DNA from: Adiantum capillus-veneris
Taxonomy: Eukaryota; Streptophyta; Polypodiopsida; Polypodiales; Pteridaceae
Assembly: GCA_014529385.2 (NCBI GenBank)
Contig: CM043967.1
Coordinates: 85,933,278 to 85,995,277, forward strand
Reading direction: 5' to 3'
DNA: 62,000 nucleotides
A model generated the notes under the pieces. The model saw only the letters and a program-made list of their open reading frames with translations, had not been told where the DNA came from and did no database searches. This document shows, piece by piece, positions 28,701-39,047 of this stretch. Every line of letters starts with the position of its first letter. Position 1 is the stretch's first letter. Position numbers and translations under genes: made by a program.

Positions 28701-28810
28701 ATTCTAACTATATTTCACTTTATGTTTACCTGCACAACATGATTCTTCAAGCTCATCTTGAAGAATTCATCAAATGAATCCGGTAATTGTGGCCCTTCAA
28801 CTTGTATCTT

Positions 28811-29218
28811 TTGGATAGGTCCACTTATACCAGAGATATATTAGTGGACAGAGCCACTGAGCTCGGGAGAGCTAGACGTCCACATCTATACGAGTGACCA
28901 CGACATCGACGGACGGAGGCTCCATAAGAGGATCAAGACTATTCTAGTACGATATGGGAGACGCCTAGTACGACTATTTACAGAGGTGGACATTGACGAA
29001 GCTCTTTTGCGACCGATGCGATACCTTCTTAGACAACATCCGATGATAATGATGACTTCAATTTGACGATTTTTAGTCTTTAAGTTTAGTCTTTCACTCT
29101 ACTTCACTTCATTTTATTTTTGTACCGAGACATTTCATTAGATCCACGAGGATCGTATCAATTTGGTCTCATCGGTCATTTTGGCTTTTTGAAGACGTTT
29201 AATAAAACATTTCATTTC

Positions 29219-29225
<7 letters not shown>
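28811..29225 (+). mobile_element. LINE-D4, 5'-truncated and diverged
   Basis: The end of ORF2 is recognisable (RSTYTRDILVDRATELGRAR, matching LINE-D2 at 12640-12700), followed by a 3' UTR and the tail TTTGGTCTCATCGGTCATTT...GAAGACG and CATTTCATTTC. It abuts the outer edge of the inverted repeat with no spacer. Confidence 0.8.

Positions 29226-29280
<55 letters not shown>
29225..29280 (+). repeat. (CT)n microsatellite
   Basis: About 27 CT units between two LINE-D tails. Confidence 0.95.
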
Positions 29281-29281
<1 letters not shown>

Positions 29282-29357
29282 ACAATTTTGTAAAAGTTTG
29301 GTCTCATAGGTCATTTTGGCCTTTTGAAGACGTTAATATAACATTTCAATTCATTTC
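29281..29357 (+). mobile_element. LINE-D5 tail remnant
   Basis: It consists only of the conserved 3' block (GTCTCATAGGTCATTTTGG, GAAGACGTTAATATAACATT) and a short CATTTCAATTCATTTC end. It is either an extremely 5'-truncated insertion or a duplication of the adjacent tail. Confidence 0.75.
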
Positions 29358-29399
29358 TCTATTCAAAAACCCTCTTTGCCTACAACTTCCTGATGCTTG

Positions 29400-32080
29400 G
29401 CCACTTGTCCACTTGTGGTGGAATACTGAGAGGGCTATTTTTTAGCGATGAGTTCAGCCGTATACCAATGTCTTTTACAATGGATGATAGAGAATGTAGA
29501 TCCCAAGCTGATAATGCCAAATGGTGGGAGAAGATGAATAGGTTTATGCTATGCTGAAGCCCATTGGCCACCTATTCCCTGGATCTTAAAAAACATAGGG
29601 GGTACAGACTCCGAGTAAGCATGAATTACGTAGAGGACCTCCAATTGTGTGAAGGCCCCCATCCATCTGGAAGTTGCTGTCTCTAGAGGGTTGAGCCAAT
29701 CAGCTAGTAAAGCCTTTGTAATGTCCTGACATATGCTCTTTACCCCTCTCATGCCTCGAAGCTGGATGCTCTGTGTCTCCTCAAGAAAATCTAAGAACTG
29801 AAGCTAGTCGTCGAGAATGCGGGCTAGGCCTCATGTTTCTTGGGGTCCCATGGCAGAGGGCCCACTACCAAACATGTGACACTCTCTTAGTGCTAACCAT
29901 GGGGTTCCAAACCAGGGACTCTCTTAAGCGCTCCTCCATGCAAGTGGGCTGGTGTTACTCCAGGCCACTTCTCAGCTGCTCCCATGATCGAAGCAGGCTT
30001 GCAGCAAACCGATCCTCCGACCTCTTTCTCAGACCAACTCTGCGCATCTCTATAAAGATCCACGGAAGGGCTCCAAGGGCCTCCTGGACAAGGGACTCGA
30101 TCTCAAAGCCGGTGCAGCAGCAAATCCTTGAAGGGCTCCTCTCTTGGAAGCAGTTCTTGGACAACAAATTTCCCAAGAAGGGCTCTGCTGTGCTGTTTTG
30201 GGTCTACGATCCCAAGCTCCCCCTGAGAACATTGTAAAGTGATGACCTGCCAGGCTACTCTGACTGGGTGTCACGGCCTGACCAAAGAAAGTTCTTGATG
30301 AACCTCTCTAGTTGGCTGATACAGGAGCTCGAGAAGATCTAACAAGACGTGATGTACCACATAGTAGCCTGTTGAGAGTGCCCTCCACGAAGTCCCAGTC
30401 AACTTTGTCATAGGGCTTCTCAAAATCGAGGAGTATCACCAAATCCTCTCCTCGGAGACGCGCGAGGGCAGACGCCTCCCAAAAAGTGAAGATGTTGTCA
30501 AGCATACTACGCTCCTTGACAAAGCCTGTCTGGTCGCGTGTATAATGCTCTCTAGTAGTGGTTGGATCCTAAAGCTCAGAGCCTTTGGTAGAAATTTGTA
30601 GGATGAGTTGAGGATGGTAATGGGTCGCCACTCTCGAATCTCATCCAAGGAGCCGCCCTCTTTGGGAATCAGGTAGATCAAGCCCTCACTCATTCTGTCA
30701 GGCATCTCGCTAGTGTGCAAATCGTATTGGAATGCACTGCAAAGATTTTAACCAAGCAAGTGCCAATACTCCAAGAAGAGGCTGGCAGTCAACCATCCTT
30801 CCTTAGACAACTACCTTGGGGGAGTGCTCTGAGGGCCTCATGGAGCTCCTCTAACTGTAGGGGGAGCCCAAGTCTTTGTCGTATCTCCTCGATAACAAGG
30901 CAAGGCATCTGTGTCCAAACCTGCTCTTTGCATGCATCGTGGCGCTCTCATTGAGGCTCAGCTGACAACAGATAACAGTGGAAGTCAGTAGCAATTGCAT
31001 GCGTATCCTCGGGCTCTGAGGCAACTGATCCGTCAGGTCTCCTCAGTTGACTAACACTGGTGTGCGCATGGCATGGCTCCACAATGCTAGCTACGTCCTG
31101 TCTAGCATGCTGCATGTGCTCCTCCAACCAAGGACTGTTTGGATGCTGCTCTTGCATTCTGTGCAAGGAAGCAAAAGCTCAGCCAGTCCAGAGGCCACTC
31201 TACCAGCAGGGGTGTCATGCGTGTCCAAGCACTCTGTCGAAAGTGCCTCCACTCACTCTCTAAGCTCTTGATCTAGCAAGATCCTCTGAGGGATGCATAG
31301 AATCGTAAAAACCCCCCTGTCTTTCTGTCACGGTGAGAATCACTGGCGCATGGTCGGAAAAAGTAGTCCCTGCCAGGATGCAAAAAGATCCCTCCATGTC
31401 ACAGATGTGGTCACTGGTGTAGAGCAATCTATTCGAGATAGATTCACTCCTCCTACTCTGTGGTTAGAGCGAGAGAAAGACAAGCTGTCTGGGGTTCTCA
31501 TAAAGCCTGAGTATTGCCAAACATCAGAAACCCTCGAAGTCATATATAGGCACTCCCAAGCTGCCAACTCAGCCCCATGCACAGTAGCATGGCCACCTCC
31601 AATCCTGTTAGAGGGATCCTCCAACATGTTGAAGTCTCCCCCAACACACCACTACTCTGCATGCAGTAAAGACTACAATATGAGACCAAAACTCTACTCG
31701 TGCACTTACCACATTGGGCATATATACGTTTAGGAAACCCAATAGGCAACCCTGAACTTGCATAGTAGTCCACTTAGCCCTGCTTGGCACAATAATACCT
31801 CTATCCACAATGGCCTGCGCCATGAGTCCGCAATAGTCATGCATACCCCTCCCTGGATACCTCCAGGTCCAAATGCAGTTGACCAAAATGTCTCATAGTG
31901 ACCACACAAAATCTGACCACATCGTCCAATGCGGCTCTCACAGAGATAGTGCGCCTGTAGCATAAGAAGATCGATCTCACCACCCATAAGGCATCGCTGA
32001 AGCTCCTGACGCAACCGACCCCTCTGACGCTGAAATTGGGGTCCTCCTAATCCGTGCACATTCCATGAGATGATCCTCAT
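29400..32080 (-). pseudogene. LINE-H ORF2 (endonuclease-reverse transcriptase), broken
   Basis: The endonuclease starts at the ATG at 32080 (MRIISWNVHGLGGPQFQ). The usual metal-binding Glu position reads LMLQAHYL, so Glu appears replaced by Ala. A GDFNMLED-type motif lies near 31630 in another frame, and SRIDC near 31430. Reverse transcriptase motifs are GLIYLIPKEGG...REWRPITILNSSYK (about 30690-30600), ERSMLDNIFTFWEA and ILLDFEKPYDKVDWDFVE (about 30440-30380). The catalytic box is not found. Multiple frames and stops. Confidence 0.7.
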
Positions 32081-32399
32081 GAAGTCAGTGAGAGGAAACA
32101 GATGCTGCAACTGCAACCAACCTCGCTATCTTGGAGGCCGGCTTGGATGGGGAGTAATTCGCATCCGAGCGACCTCTAGACAAACGCAACTGAAAGTGAT
32201 TGTCCCACCCAGGCCCAAGCCGAGTGTACAGTCCGTAAGGGTACATCCTCTGTCCAAATGCATAGCAAGGGGGGCTCTGAGTGTCAGCAAACAAGCGTAC
32301 CACAATGTGTCTGCAACCTGCTGTATCGAGCGGCGTCACACTAAACCTACCGCTATATCCAGAGTCTCAGTGCCTCAGGCTGCTAAGAAGAGGACGTGA

Positions 32400-33250
32400 A
32401 CTCCAAAGCAGGCTTCCTCTAGGTCGGAAAAGGGTCACCAAGGAAGCGTGTGAAGCTGACGTCAAAGAAGTCCCATCGTCTGCGAATGTCGAAGCTGGTC
32501 AAGCCTCGAGGGACTGCTACAAAAGGAGAGGTCTGGACCAGAAGAGGCGTCCTCATGTGGGGCTGTACCTCTCGAGCCATGCAACTCCTAGCAAAAGCAA
32601 TACGAAGAGATCGTCTCGCTACGGACTTGTGTCCAGTCCCCTCATATGAAGAGCAGTGTGGGATGGGTCGGGAGATGAGACAGGGGCCCCACCGGGGAGA
32701 GAGGAGGAACGGGAGGAGGGGGTGGGGGAGGAGGAGGCGGAGCGGAGGAGGGGGTGGAGGTGGAGCTGCGGTGGAGGGGGCCTCCTTAGGGGGCTCCTGC
32801 TGGAGGGGGTCAAAACAGTTCCCGATCGGAACCCAATGCTGCTGAGTTGCAGAGGAGGACGGCCGCAACGGGGGCAGTGTGGAATGCCCGTCCCTGTCGT
32901 CGGCTGCCGGGCACCTGCTGCCAACCGTCAGCTGGCTGATTGCTGGCCTGTGTCGGGATACCAGCCTGTGTGTCCTGGGTACCTGTTTGTTGGGCATGCT
33001 TAGCCTTGGGAGACTGAGTATGCGTTGTGGGTCGAGATCTCCTGCGAGGACAGGCCTTTGCTAAGTGGCCTATTTGTCTTCAAATGAAGCACTGGTTTGG
33101 GAGTCCCAAATACTCCACCCTCAAGCTTAACCATCCCTAGGTAGAAGGACCACCTTGGAGTGATCGGCACGCGAATCGGAGCGTAAAACAGAGAATTGCA
33201 GCTTGCTGCAATTTTTTGCAGGTTGACCAATTTTGATGCCTACAGGTCCT
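32400..33250 (-). pseudogene. LINE-H ORF1 remnant
   Basis: The minus strand gives APIRVPITPRWSFYLGMVKL followed by a knuckle reading CFI-stop-RQIGHLAKACPRRR, where a TGA at about 33097 replaces the second Cys of C-x2-C-x4-H-x4-C. Downstream is a long low-complexity Pro/Ser/Leu region (32920-32610), the source of spurious open frames on both strands. The domain order matches plant LINE gag-like proteins. Confidence 0.55.
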
Positions 33251-33439
33251 AGGAGCTTCGGGAAGCTAGGGAATCACTGAATAGGTGTTTTGGTGCAAAT
33301 TGGAGGCCAAAAACCGAGATTTCAGTGTGCAGAAACTTCTCGCTAGAGACTTCTGCTGTGGTTATGTTGCCGAAATTGGGTTAGAGTAGGGGGATTTTAG
33401 TCCGATAAAAGTGGGACAGCTTGTAGAAGTTTATAGGTT

Positions 33440-33510
33440 TTTCTCAAGTGTAATAAGAATAAAGAAATACCGAAAGGGGCGCCCGTCTTTGGGGCCAACA
33501 GGGTGTCGCT
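33440..33510 (+). repeat. LTR fragment with the AAGGGGCGCC module
   Basis: AATACCGAAAGGGGCGCC followed by TTTGGGGCCAA matches the equivalent position of the LTRs at 921-957, 4393-4430 and 5402-5440. Sequence outside this block is not alignable, so this is a different family or an old remnant. Confidence 0.7.
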
Positions 33511-34610
33511 GCCTGCTTGGAAGCGCTCTAGCTGGCAAGCCGTGTTTTGTTTTGAAGTGTTGAATTCCAATCACAAGCTTATTTGTGAAGTTCCTTTGTG
33601 TCGTAAAGTTCAAACAATGTAAAGATCGGGTGAAAGATAAAGTCTACCGCCCTTTGGCGAGTCTACGGGCTGGTTTCATCCGACCAGATGAATAAAAGGA
33701 ATTGAACTTAAAGACTTTAGACTATAGACATGGAATGAGACAACTTGAAATATATATTCAGATTCTGATTGATGTGAAACTACAACTAATACAAGGCTTA
33801 GCATTGAGTGCTCCTAAGCTCTACAAAATACAAAGCTTCGAGTCAAGAGTACAGTGTCTAAAGATTCTAGAGTTTCAAGAGTCTCAGGGGTCCTTGAGTC
33901 CCCAAAATGGGATAAGTGGGTCCTTTTTATAGGTGTGTGCACCGGAGTCTAAATGGTCGCACAGTCACAAAGTATCAGGTTAACTGATGGTAACTCCGCC
34001 AAGTAACTCGTCCACGTAAACCCCCGTGCAAGGCATCTCTAGGAGCTGGTTCCCAGCGGATCTTGATCTCAGCCTTGATGACTTCAACTTTTAGGAAGTG
34101 GAAATTCATATTACGCCTTCTCATGAGGCAAGCACTTCCGGGGCTTGATTTGCCAATGTCGGCCCACACCCTCCCTAGATAGACTTTGGCTTTTCTTGCC
34201 TCTTTATCATTTGCCATTCTTAATTGCCAGTTGGAGCCCTGGAGGCATGTACTTAATGTATTTGCCATCACGCCATCGGTGTTTCGTTGGCGTATTTTGC
34301 TATTATGAGTGATATTCTTGTCTATTTTGGTGCAATTCGATGCTCAAAAGTGTTGTTAGCTGTATGGGACATATATGTAGCTCCAAAAAATCGGAAAAAA
34401 AGAATTTTAAGTTCTCCGTTCCATGCACCGACCTTGTTCCCTAACTTTTGCCAACCCCGACCCCGACTCTGTTCTCTATTTCGGTTCCCCGACCCATGTT
34501 TCTATGCCATCCATCTTTTATTACTCTGTCTACTACGGCATGTAGGTATTTCTACAGCGACAGGAGCGTGGGTCTCATACTGCCTTTATTAGGGAACTAG
34601 TGGCAGACGA
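33511..34610. other. Unassigned sequence
   Basis: It contains a 98-codon minus-strand open frame (34271-33975) with no recognisable domain, and a C-rich block near 34430-34500. No transposon or RNA gene motif was seen. Confidence 0.35.
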
Positions 34611-34613
34611 TCA

Positions 34614-35094
34614 TTGTCTAGTCCTTGCTGTGGGAACCAGTTTGTCACTTGTGTATACCATGATCCTTCTCTGTCTCTTGCCTCGGCAAGGGGTTATGAT
34701 GCCTTAATGGCTCTATATGAGAGGCAATCGCGTGAAGTCCCTCTGAATTTGTTACTCGGGAAGTATGTCTCCATCAGCATAGGTGGCACAACTTGGTGAC
34801 CTCATGCAGTATTGACAGTTTGCTGCATATCATCCTTGCCACCGTGACCACTTCTGGTCAGTCTATCTGAGTTCACCAATGAGCAGCTAATCCTGATGCC
34901 CATACTGCCGCTGCATACATCAATGCAAGAGTGACCAAAGTATCAAATCGCCAGCCTTTTGTCTGGGGCTGGCAATGTCTCTCCAGCATGGCTAAAGCAT
35001 CATACCCCTGTGTCAATATGGCTCTAGCCGCTGCTGCCATAGTGAAGCATGCAGCGACAACACAGAACAGAAGAAGTAACCCCCAGTTATACAT
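34614..35094. pseudogene. Two opposed LINE ORF2 remnants
   Basis: On the plus strand near 34680-34720 ARGYDALMALYERQ, and on the minus strand near 35020-34880 GYDALAMLERHCQP then WRFDTLVTLALMYAAAVWAS. The latter resembles the segment after the LINE reverse transcriptase (L-F-D-T-L-V-x-x-x-x-x-Y-x-x-x-V-W). The two pieces are related to each other in inverted orientation. Matches are short. Confidence 0.35.
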
Positions 35095-35399
35095 ACGAAG
35101 TGATCACCTCTACCTGGCCTCCTGCTACTGTGAGCGAGCATACAAAGCCGCGTGTTACCTGGTCACTGAATTGTGAGTGGCTCTGAGAGTATCCATTGAT
35201 TAACTTTGATGTCTAGTCCATTAGAATCCATGATATTTAGGTAAACTTGTTCTTGGTAAGGTCAGGGCAGGCAGCGTATTACTGAATGGCCGAGACCCTC
35301 CTTGCCAAAGAACGCAATGGCCTTAATCACAGGCAATGCTCTGCTCTAGAAAAATGTAACAAAACCTCTGAAGTATTTGAACCATATCTTCTCTATTTG

Positions 35400-35700
35400 G
35401 AAGAGGGAAAAGTTTGTGTGAGTATGTGAATACCTGTGCCCTTGCCTGTGCGGAAGGGGGGGGAGGGGAAAAAGCGGCAGGCTGTTGCTCGCGGATTATA
35501 CTGCAGCAGGGGAAGGGAACAGAGGATGAAGGCTGTGCCTGCTCCAGGCGGCCAAAGGCGAGGCTGCAGGGCAGGTGGTGCTGCGAGTGGTGGGTACCAA
35601 GGAGCTGCAAGTGCCGGGGCAGATGGGCAGACAGATAGTGGGATAGCAACGAGCCCCCATCTCCCCTCCTTTTTTCCCAAAATTTTGCCTAGACCATAGG
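35400..35700. other. GC-rich unassigned block
   Basis: GC content is clearly above the surroundings, with open frames on both strands (for example 35680-35393 minus, 95 codons) that look like composition artefacts. I see no domain. It could be a gene's 5' region. Confidence 0.3.
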
Positions 35701-36069
35701 CATAACTACTCTTTGTTCTCCCTCACCTTGAGCTCTCTCACCAGTAATATGGCATTACCTCAAAAAGTAAGACTATGTCTGTTTGTTCTATGAGGATATG
35801 TTTGACCTCCAACCTTTTAGGACCTTTAACATGAACTTTGTCCCAAGTTTCTTTGTGATGTGCAAGGGTTTGAAGGGGTGTAAAATAAGGCTATGCATTG
35901 GGAGAGTTCTTGCATTTAGGAGGTCCAGCAAGTTGTATTTTGTCAATCTTCTGAATTTCAGTGTGGCTAGTGCAGGGAATTATTGTGAGAAATGTTTCAG
36001 CCACAACCTTCCCTCAAACATTGGATGCACTTCATAGTTATCTCTTGCAGGTCATATTAGTTTTTAAAC

Positions 36070-36291
36070 TTGTTTGGAAACTTCTTTTTAGCGATGGGCT
36101 TTTCATTTCTGCTCAGAAATCTCCTAGGAACTGAGTATCTGTATATGTATGGCAGTGCATTGAGGAGTGTCAAAGCAGGGAGGGCAATGGTAAAAATGGT
36201 AAAGAGGACAGAGAACCAGGCTGACATACCAGAGAGGGAGAGACAGGTCTTTTCCCAGCAAGCATTGGCTGAAAAGGTGTTGGAGTATTAA
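36070..36291 (+). other. Small ORF, unrecognised
   Basis: 73 codons from ATG to TAA; the second half (KMVKRTENQADIPERERQVF) is hydrophilic and protein-like. No splice signals or partner domain. Coding status unclear. Confidence 0.2.
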
Positions 36292-36321
36292 GGTGCCACA
36301 TGTGGGTGATGCGGCCATACA

Positions 36322-36501
36322 ATGACGTCAGACTTTATTGAGCTTATGCTTTGTGGCAAACTGCAAATATTAACTGCTTCTGCAAAACGAGTCTTTCCTA
36401 TGCAGTTGGAATTTTGTAAAGAAGCTAAAGCAGGTGAACTGGAGGGAAATTTAGTCCTCTGCCAAGCTATGACGACCATTACAGAATTATGGGTCTGTTG
36501 A
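36322..36501 (+). other. Small ORF, unrecognised (59 codons)
   Basis: ATG at 36322 to TGA at 36499; the product contains MTSDFIELMLCGKLQILTAS and has amphipathic helix-like periodicity. It lies just after the previous small ORF in another frame. Either a decayed processed sequence or chance. Confidence 0.2.
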
Positions 36502-36529
36502 GTGTAACTAGAAATTTGCAACACTTTCC

Positions 36530-37414
36530 TGGAAAGCTGTAAGGATAAACTTTAATCTTCTCATTTGAGATAACATCCAATTGGTTTCTGCAAAGTTCAA
36601 TGAGCAGTGTCTAGTCTGCCAAAAGCTATAAGATAGATTTTGGAGCATCTCTTTTGTTGGCATAATGACTACATGGATCATCAAATTTTAATGGTATAAG
36701 ATTTATGGCTTCAAGTTGTCTTTAGGTGCTGGTAATGCCAACCAGTCATTGGTTTCTTGGTACTCAAAAGTGCATGATTTGCATTGTTTCATCAGCCCAA
36801 TTATGATAGAAAAATGATGGAAGTTTTCATTTTTCCTTTTGTCCACAAACAGAGCTAGTAACTCAATGGACTCCTAAGACGTGGGCATATTTTTTTCCTG
36901 ACCCGTCCGATTGGGGCACCATACTTCCGGACCTGTCGGAGTCCGACTATGATTGGGTTTTCGGACTTCACAGCAATTTTAAAAATTCCACTATCTACGA
37001 TGAGACTTAGTCATGATCGTTATTAGCATGTACTATGATAGTAAAGTTTCCAGAGTGTTTCAGTGCATTCTATGGTTTTGTGCTTGTTTTAAGTGTCATA
37101 TGTAGGCTGTTTTAAGTGTGCCGTATGGAATCCTCGGGGGTTCTTTTTCTGTACTTCCATACCCATCGGAGTCTTGACATATGGAAAAACTATGTGCTTT
37201 TCAGGGGTAGTTTGGTTCCTACATCAAGGTGGTAGAAGGTGATGAGCAGTCTTATTTACGCGGGTCACGACAGGAGAGAAGAATTCTCGCGTGAATATTC
37301 AGCAACTTTGTTTGTTCCTTATGCAGATGTCGCCAAGGGACTGTCGCACAGTTAGTTGTTCATGCTGATAACTTTGAATTCTTCATTTCAAGTCATTAAT
37401 ATGAGGGCATTCTA
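36530..37414. other. AT-rich non-coding stretch
   Basis: Nothing recognisable; a short region at 36890-36960 is rich in TCCGA-type motifs. Confidence 0.35.
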
Positions 37415-37432
37415 GTGCTTGCACAGAAACTT

Positions 37433-37633
37433 TTACTTCTTTGTACATCAGAGGACATGTTAAGGAGACAAATGCAGAGTGAGAAGTTTACAGAATATTG
37501 CCGTTTGTACAGAGCATTGGCTTGTGAGAGAGGATTTTACTCTCTACCCGGGCATATCAAGGGGGACCCAAATTTTTGGTCCACCACTGCTACAACTTGC
37601 AAATTTTTGTATATGTTTATGTTTAAAATCTGA
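37433..37633 (+). other. Exon-like ORF, unrecognised
   Basis: A GTGCTTGCACAG acceptor-like site precedes an open stretch containing CTSEDMLRRQMQSEKFTEYC then LYRALACERGFYSLPGHIKG, ending at TGA 37631-37633. Protein-like, but no family recognised. Confidence 0.25.
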
Positions 37634-37673
37634 TTGTTTGAAGGTAGTGGAAGTATAATGCATCTAATCTAGG

Positions 37674-37776
37674 TATTGAATAGGGTATAGGGTTTTAGGG
37701 ATTAGGGTTCACAGTAAATGTGCTGTCTGCATATTGGATAGGGTTTAGGGTAAATGTGCTGTCCGCACATTAGAGA
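37674..37776 (+). repeat. Interstitial telomere-like sequence with a short duplication
   Basis: AGGGTATAGGGTTTTAGGGATTAGGGTT resembles degenerate TTTAGGG repeats (shown here as a gapped description of 37681-37708). The block GTAAATGTGCTGTC(T/C)GCA occurs twice (about 37715 and 37750). Confidence 0.5.
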
Positions 37777-38650
37777 CGCAATAAATAGCCTAAACAGTTC
37801 TCTTTGTGCTCAATCTAGTAGAACCACATAAATATAACGAAACAAAACAAGTGGAAATATGTAGGTATGTTGTAGAACACGGTTTGCCATAATCAGGTAA
37901 TAACATCTATGAAACAGTTAACAGCAAAGATTTAACCTTGAGAAATCTACACCAAAATAAGTAAAGAAAACTATTACCGACCGCCTTTGAAAGAGACTTA
38001 TATGAAGTTTAAAACTCGGACATTGACTGCATGTTTCTCAATGAGTTTGAGTAGAGTGAATCCCCAGAGCACAATTATATACACAGATGCACAATAATGA
38101 CATGATAAATTTAGCATCAATAGATTTTGTTCTAAGTCTGTTTGACACCTTGGTTCAAAATTTGAGGCATCAATTCATGCCAAGGACAAATCATGAGTTT
38201 CAAATGTAAAGGCCTAGCGACTCTCGCCTCATTCTCGCCATTAACATCAATGCAACCATTTCAAAGTTCGTCGTAAGAGTCCGTGGAATAAATCTAGTTC
38301 AAATATCTAGTGAGATTAACCAGGTGCTTTGTGAATGAATGTTCGGTAGTACATCACCCATTTCTAAGGGAGCTAAAAAATTGTGAGCTAAAATTGTAAG
38401 GGAGATGACCGCTTTCCTTGATGGTTAATACTTTTATAATATCTTTGATAATTCTTGAAGGTTGAAATAAAAGTTTCCAAGGGACATAATAGTGTTTGAT
38501 TCACAGCAAGATTTTACCAAAAACTTGAGAAACCTACTTATGAGAAATCCTAGAGGCAAATTGACCATATTTAAAGGTTTTTACACTTAATTTCTCTAAA
38601 ATTTGTAGGTTTTATTGATATTAAAAACATTGAATCGACATTTTAGAAAG
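37777..38650. other. AT-rich non-coding stretch
   Basis: Only very short open frames and no repeat or transposon signal that I can see. Confidence 0.4.
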
Positions 38651-38654
38651 CTTA

Positions 38655-38719
38655 ATGTGTGTGTGTGTGTGTGTGAGAGGGGGGGGGGGGGGGGGGGGAG
38701 GAGAGAGAGAGAGAGAGAG
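38655..38719 (+). repeat. Compound microsatellite (GT)n-(G)n-(GA)n
   Basis: GT units, then about 20 consecutive G, then about 10 GA units. Confidence 0.95.
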
Positions 38720-39047
38720 CAGACTATAGCATGATTTGATATATCAGCAACACGAAGATGTACAAAATCTCGAGGAATTGCACGGATAGCAACACAATAT
38801 AATCAAATGTAAGCTCTCTCTGTGTGAACAAAGTAATGTATGAATTGAGTTAAGGCTAGTGTGCTCAGAGCATTTGAAAGGGTGAAGGTCCCAATCCTAT
38901 AAACTAATTGGATAAGGTCAAAAACCTAAAAATCTAAAGGATAAGGTAAATCATAACATTAAAGGATCAGGTAAAAAAACTAAAGATCTAATGGATAAGG
39001 CCACAATATAAGAAGAAAATCTTGGACAGATGTTGTCAAGATAGCTT

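Larger units (their letters stand above)
25048..28810. repeat. Large inverted repeat (arms 25048-26872 and 26897-28810)
   Basis: The arms are reverse complements over their full lengths, roughly 90-95% identical by eye in stretches checked, with a 24-nt spacer (26873-26896). The right arm has an extra block of about 75 bp near 28410-28485. At the outer edge AAGATACAAG (25048) pairs with CTTGTATCTT (28801). Each arm carries the same exon-intron gene fragment and, at the outer edge, about 50 bp of LINE-E2 ORF1. No terminal transposon signature or target duplication was found at the edges. Confidence 0.9.
29380..33250 (-). mobile_element. Decayed LINE (LINE-H) on the minus strand
   Basis: Order on the minus strand: ORF1-type region with a damaged zinc knuckle (about 33100-33050) and a Pro/Ser-rich linker (about 32920-32610), endonuclease (32080 to about 31290), reverse transcriptase (about 30950-30310) and C-terminal region (to about 29400). 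Codon composition is GC-richer than its neighbours. No tail or target duplication was identified. Confidence 0.75.

Noticed and set aside
25048-28810. Mutator-like element with long terminal inverted repeats
   Set aside because: No 8-9-bp target duplication at the edges and no transposase; the outer edges lie inside LINE sequence. Kept only as an alternative.
32419-33003. 100-190-codon open frames on both strands
   Set aside because: They overlap in a GC-rich low-complexity linker of LINE-H; composition keeps several frames open at once.
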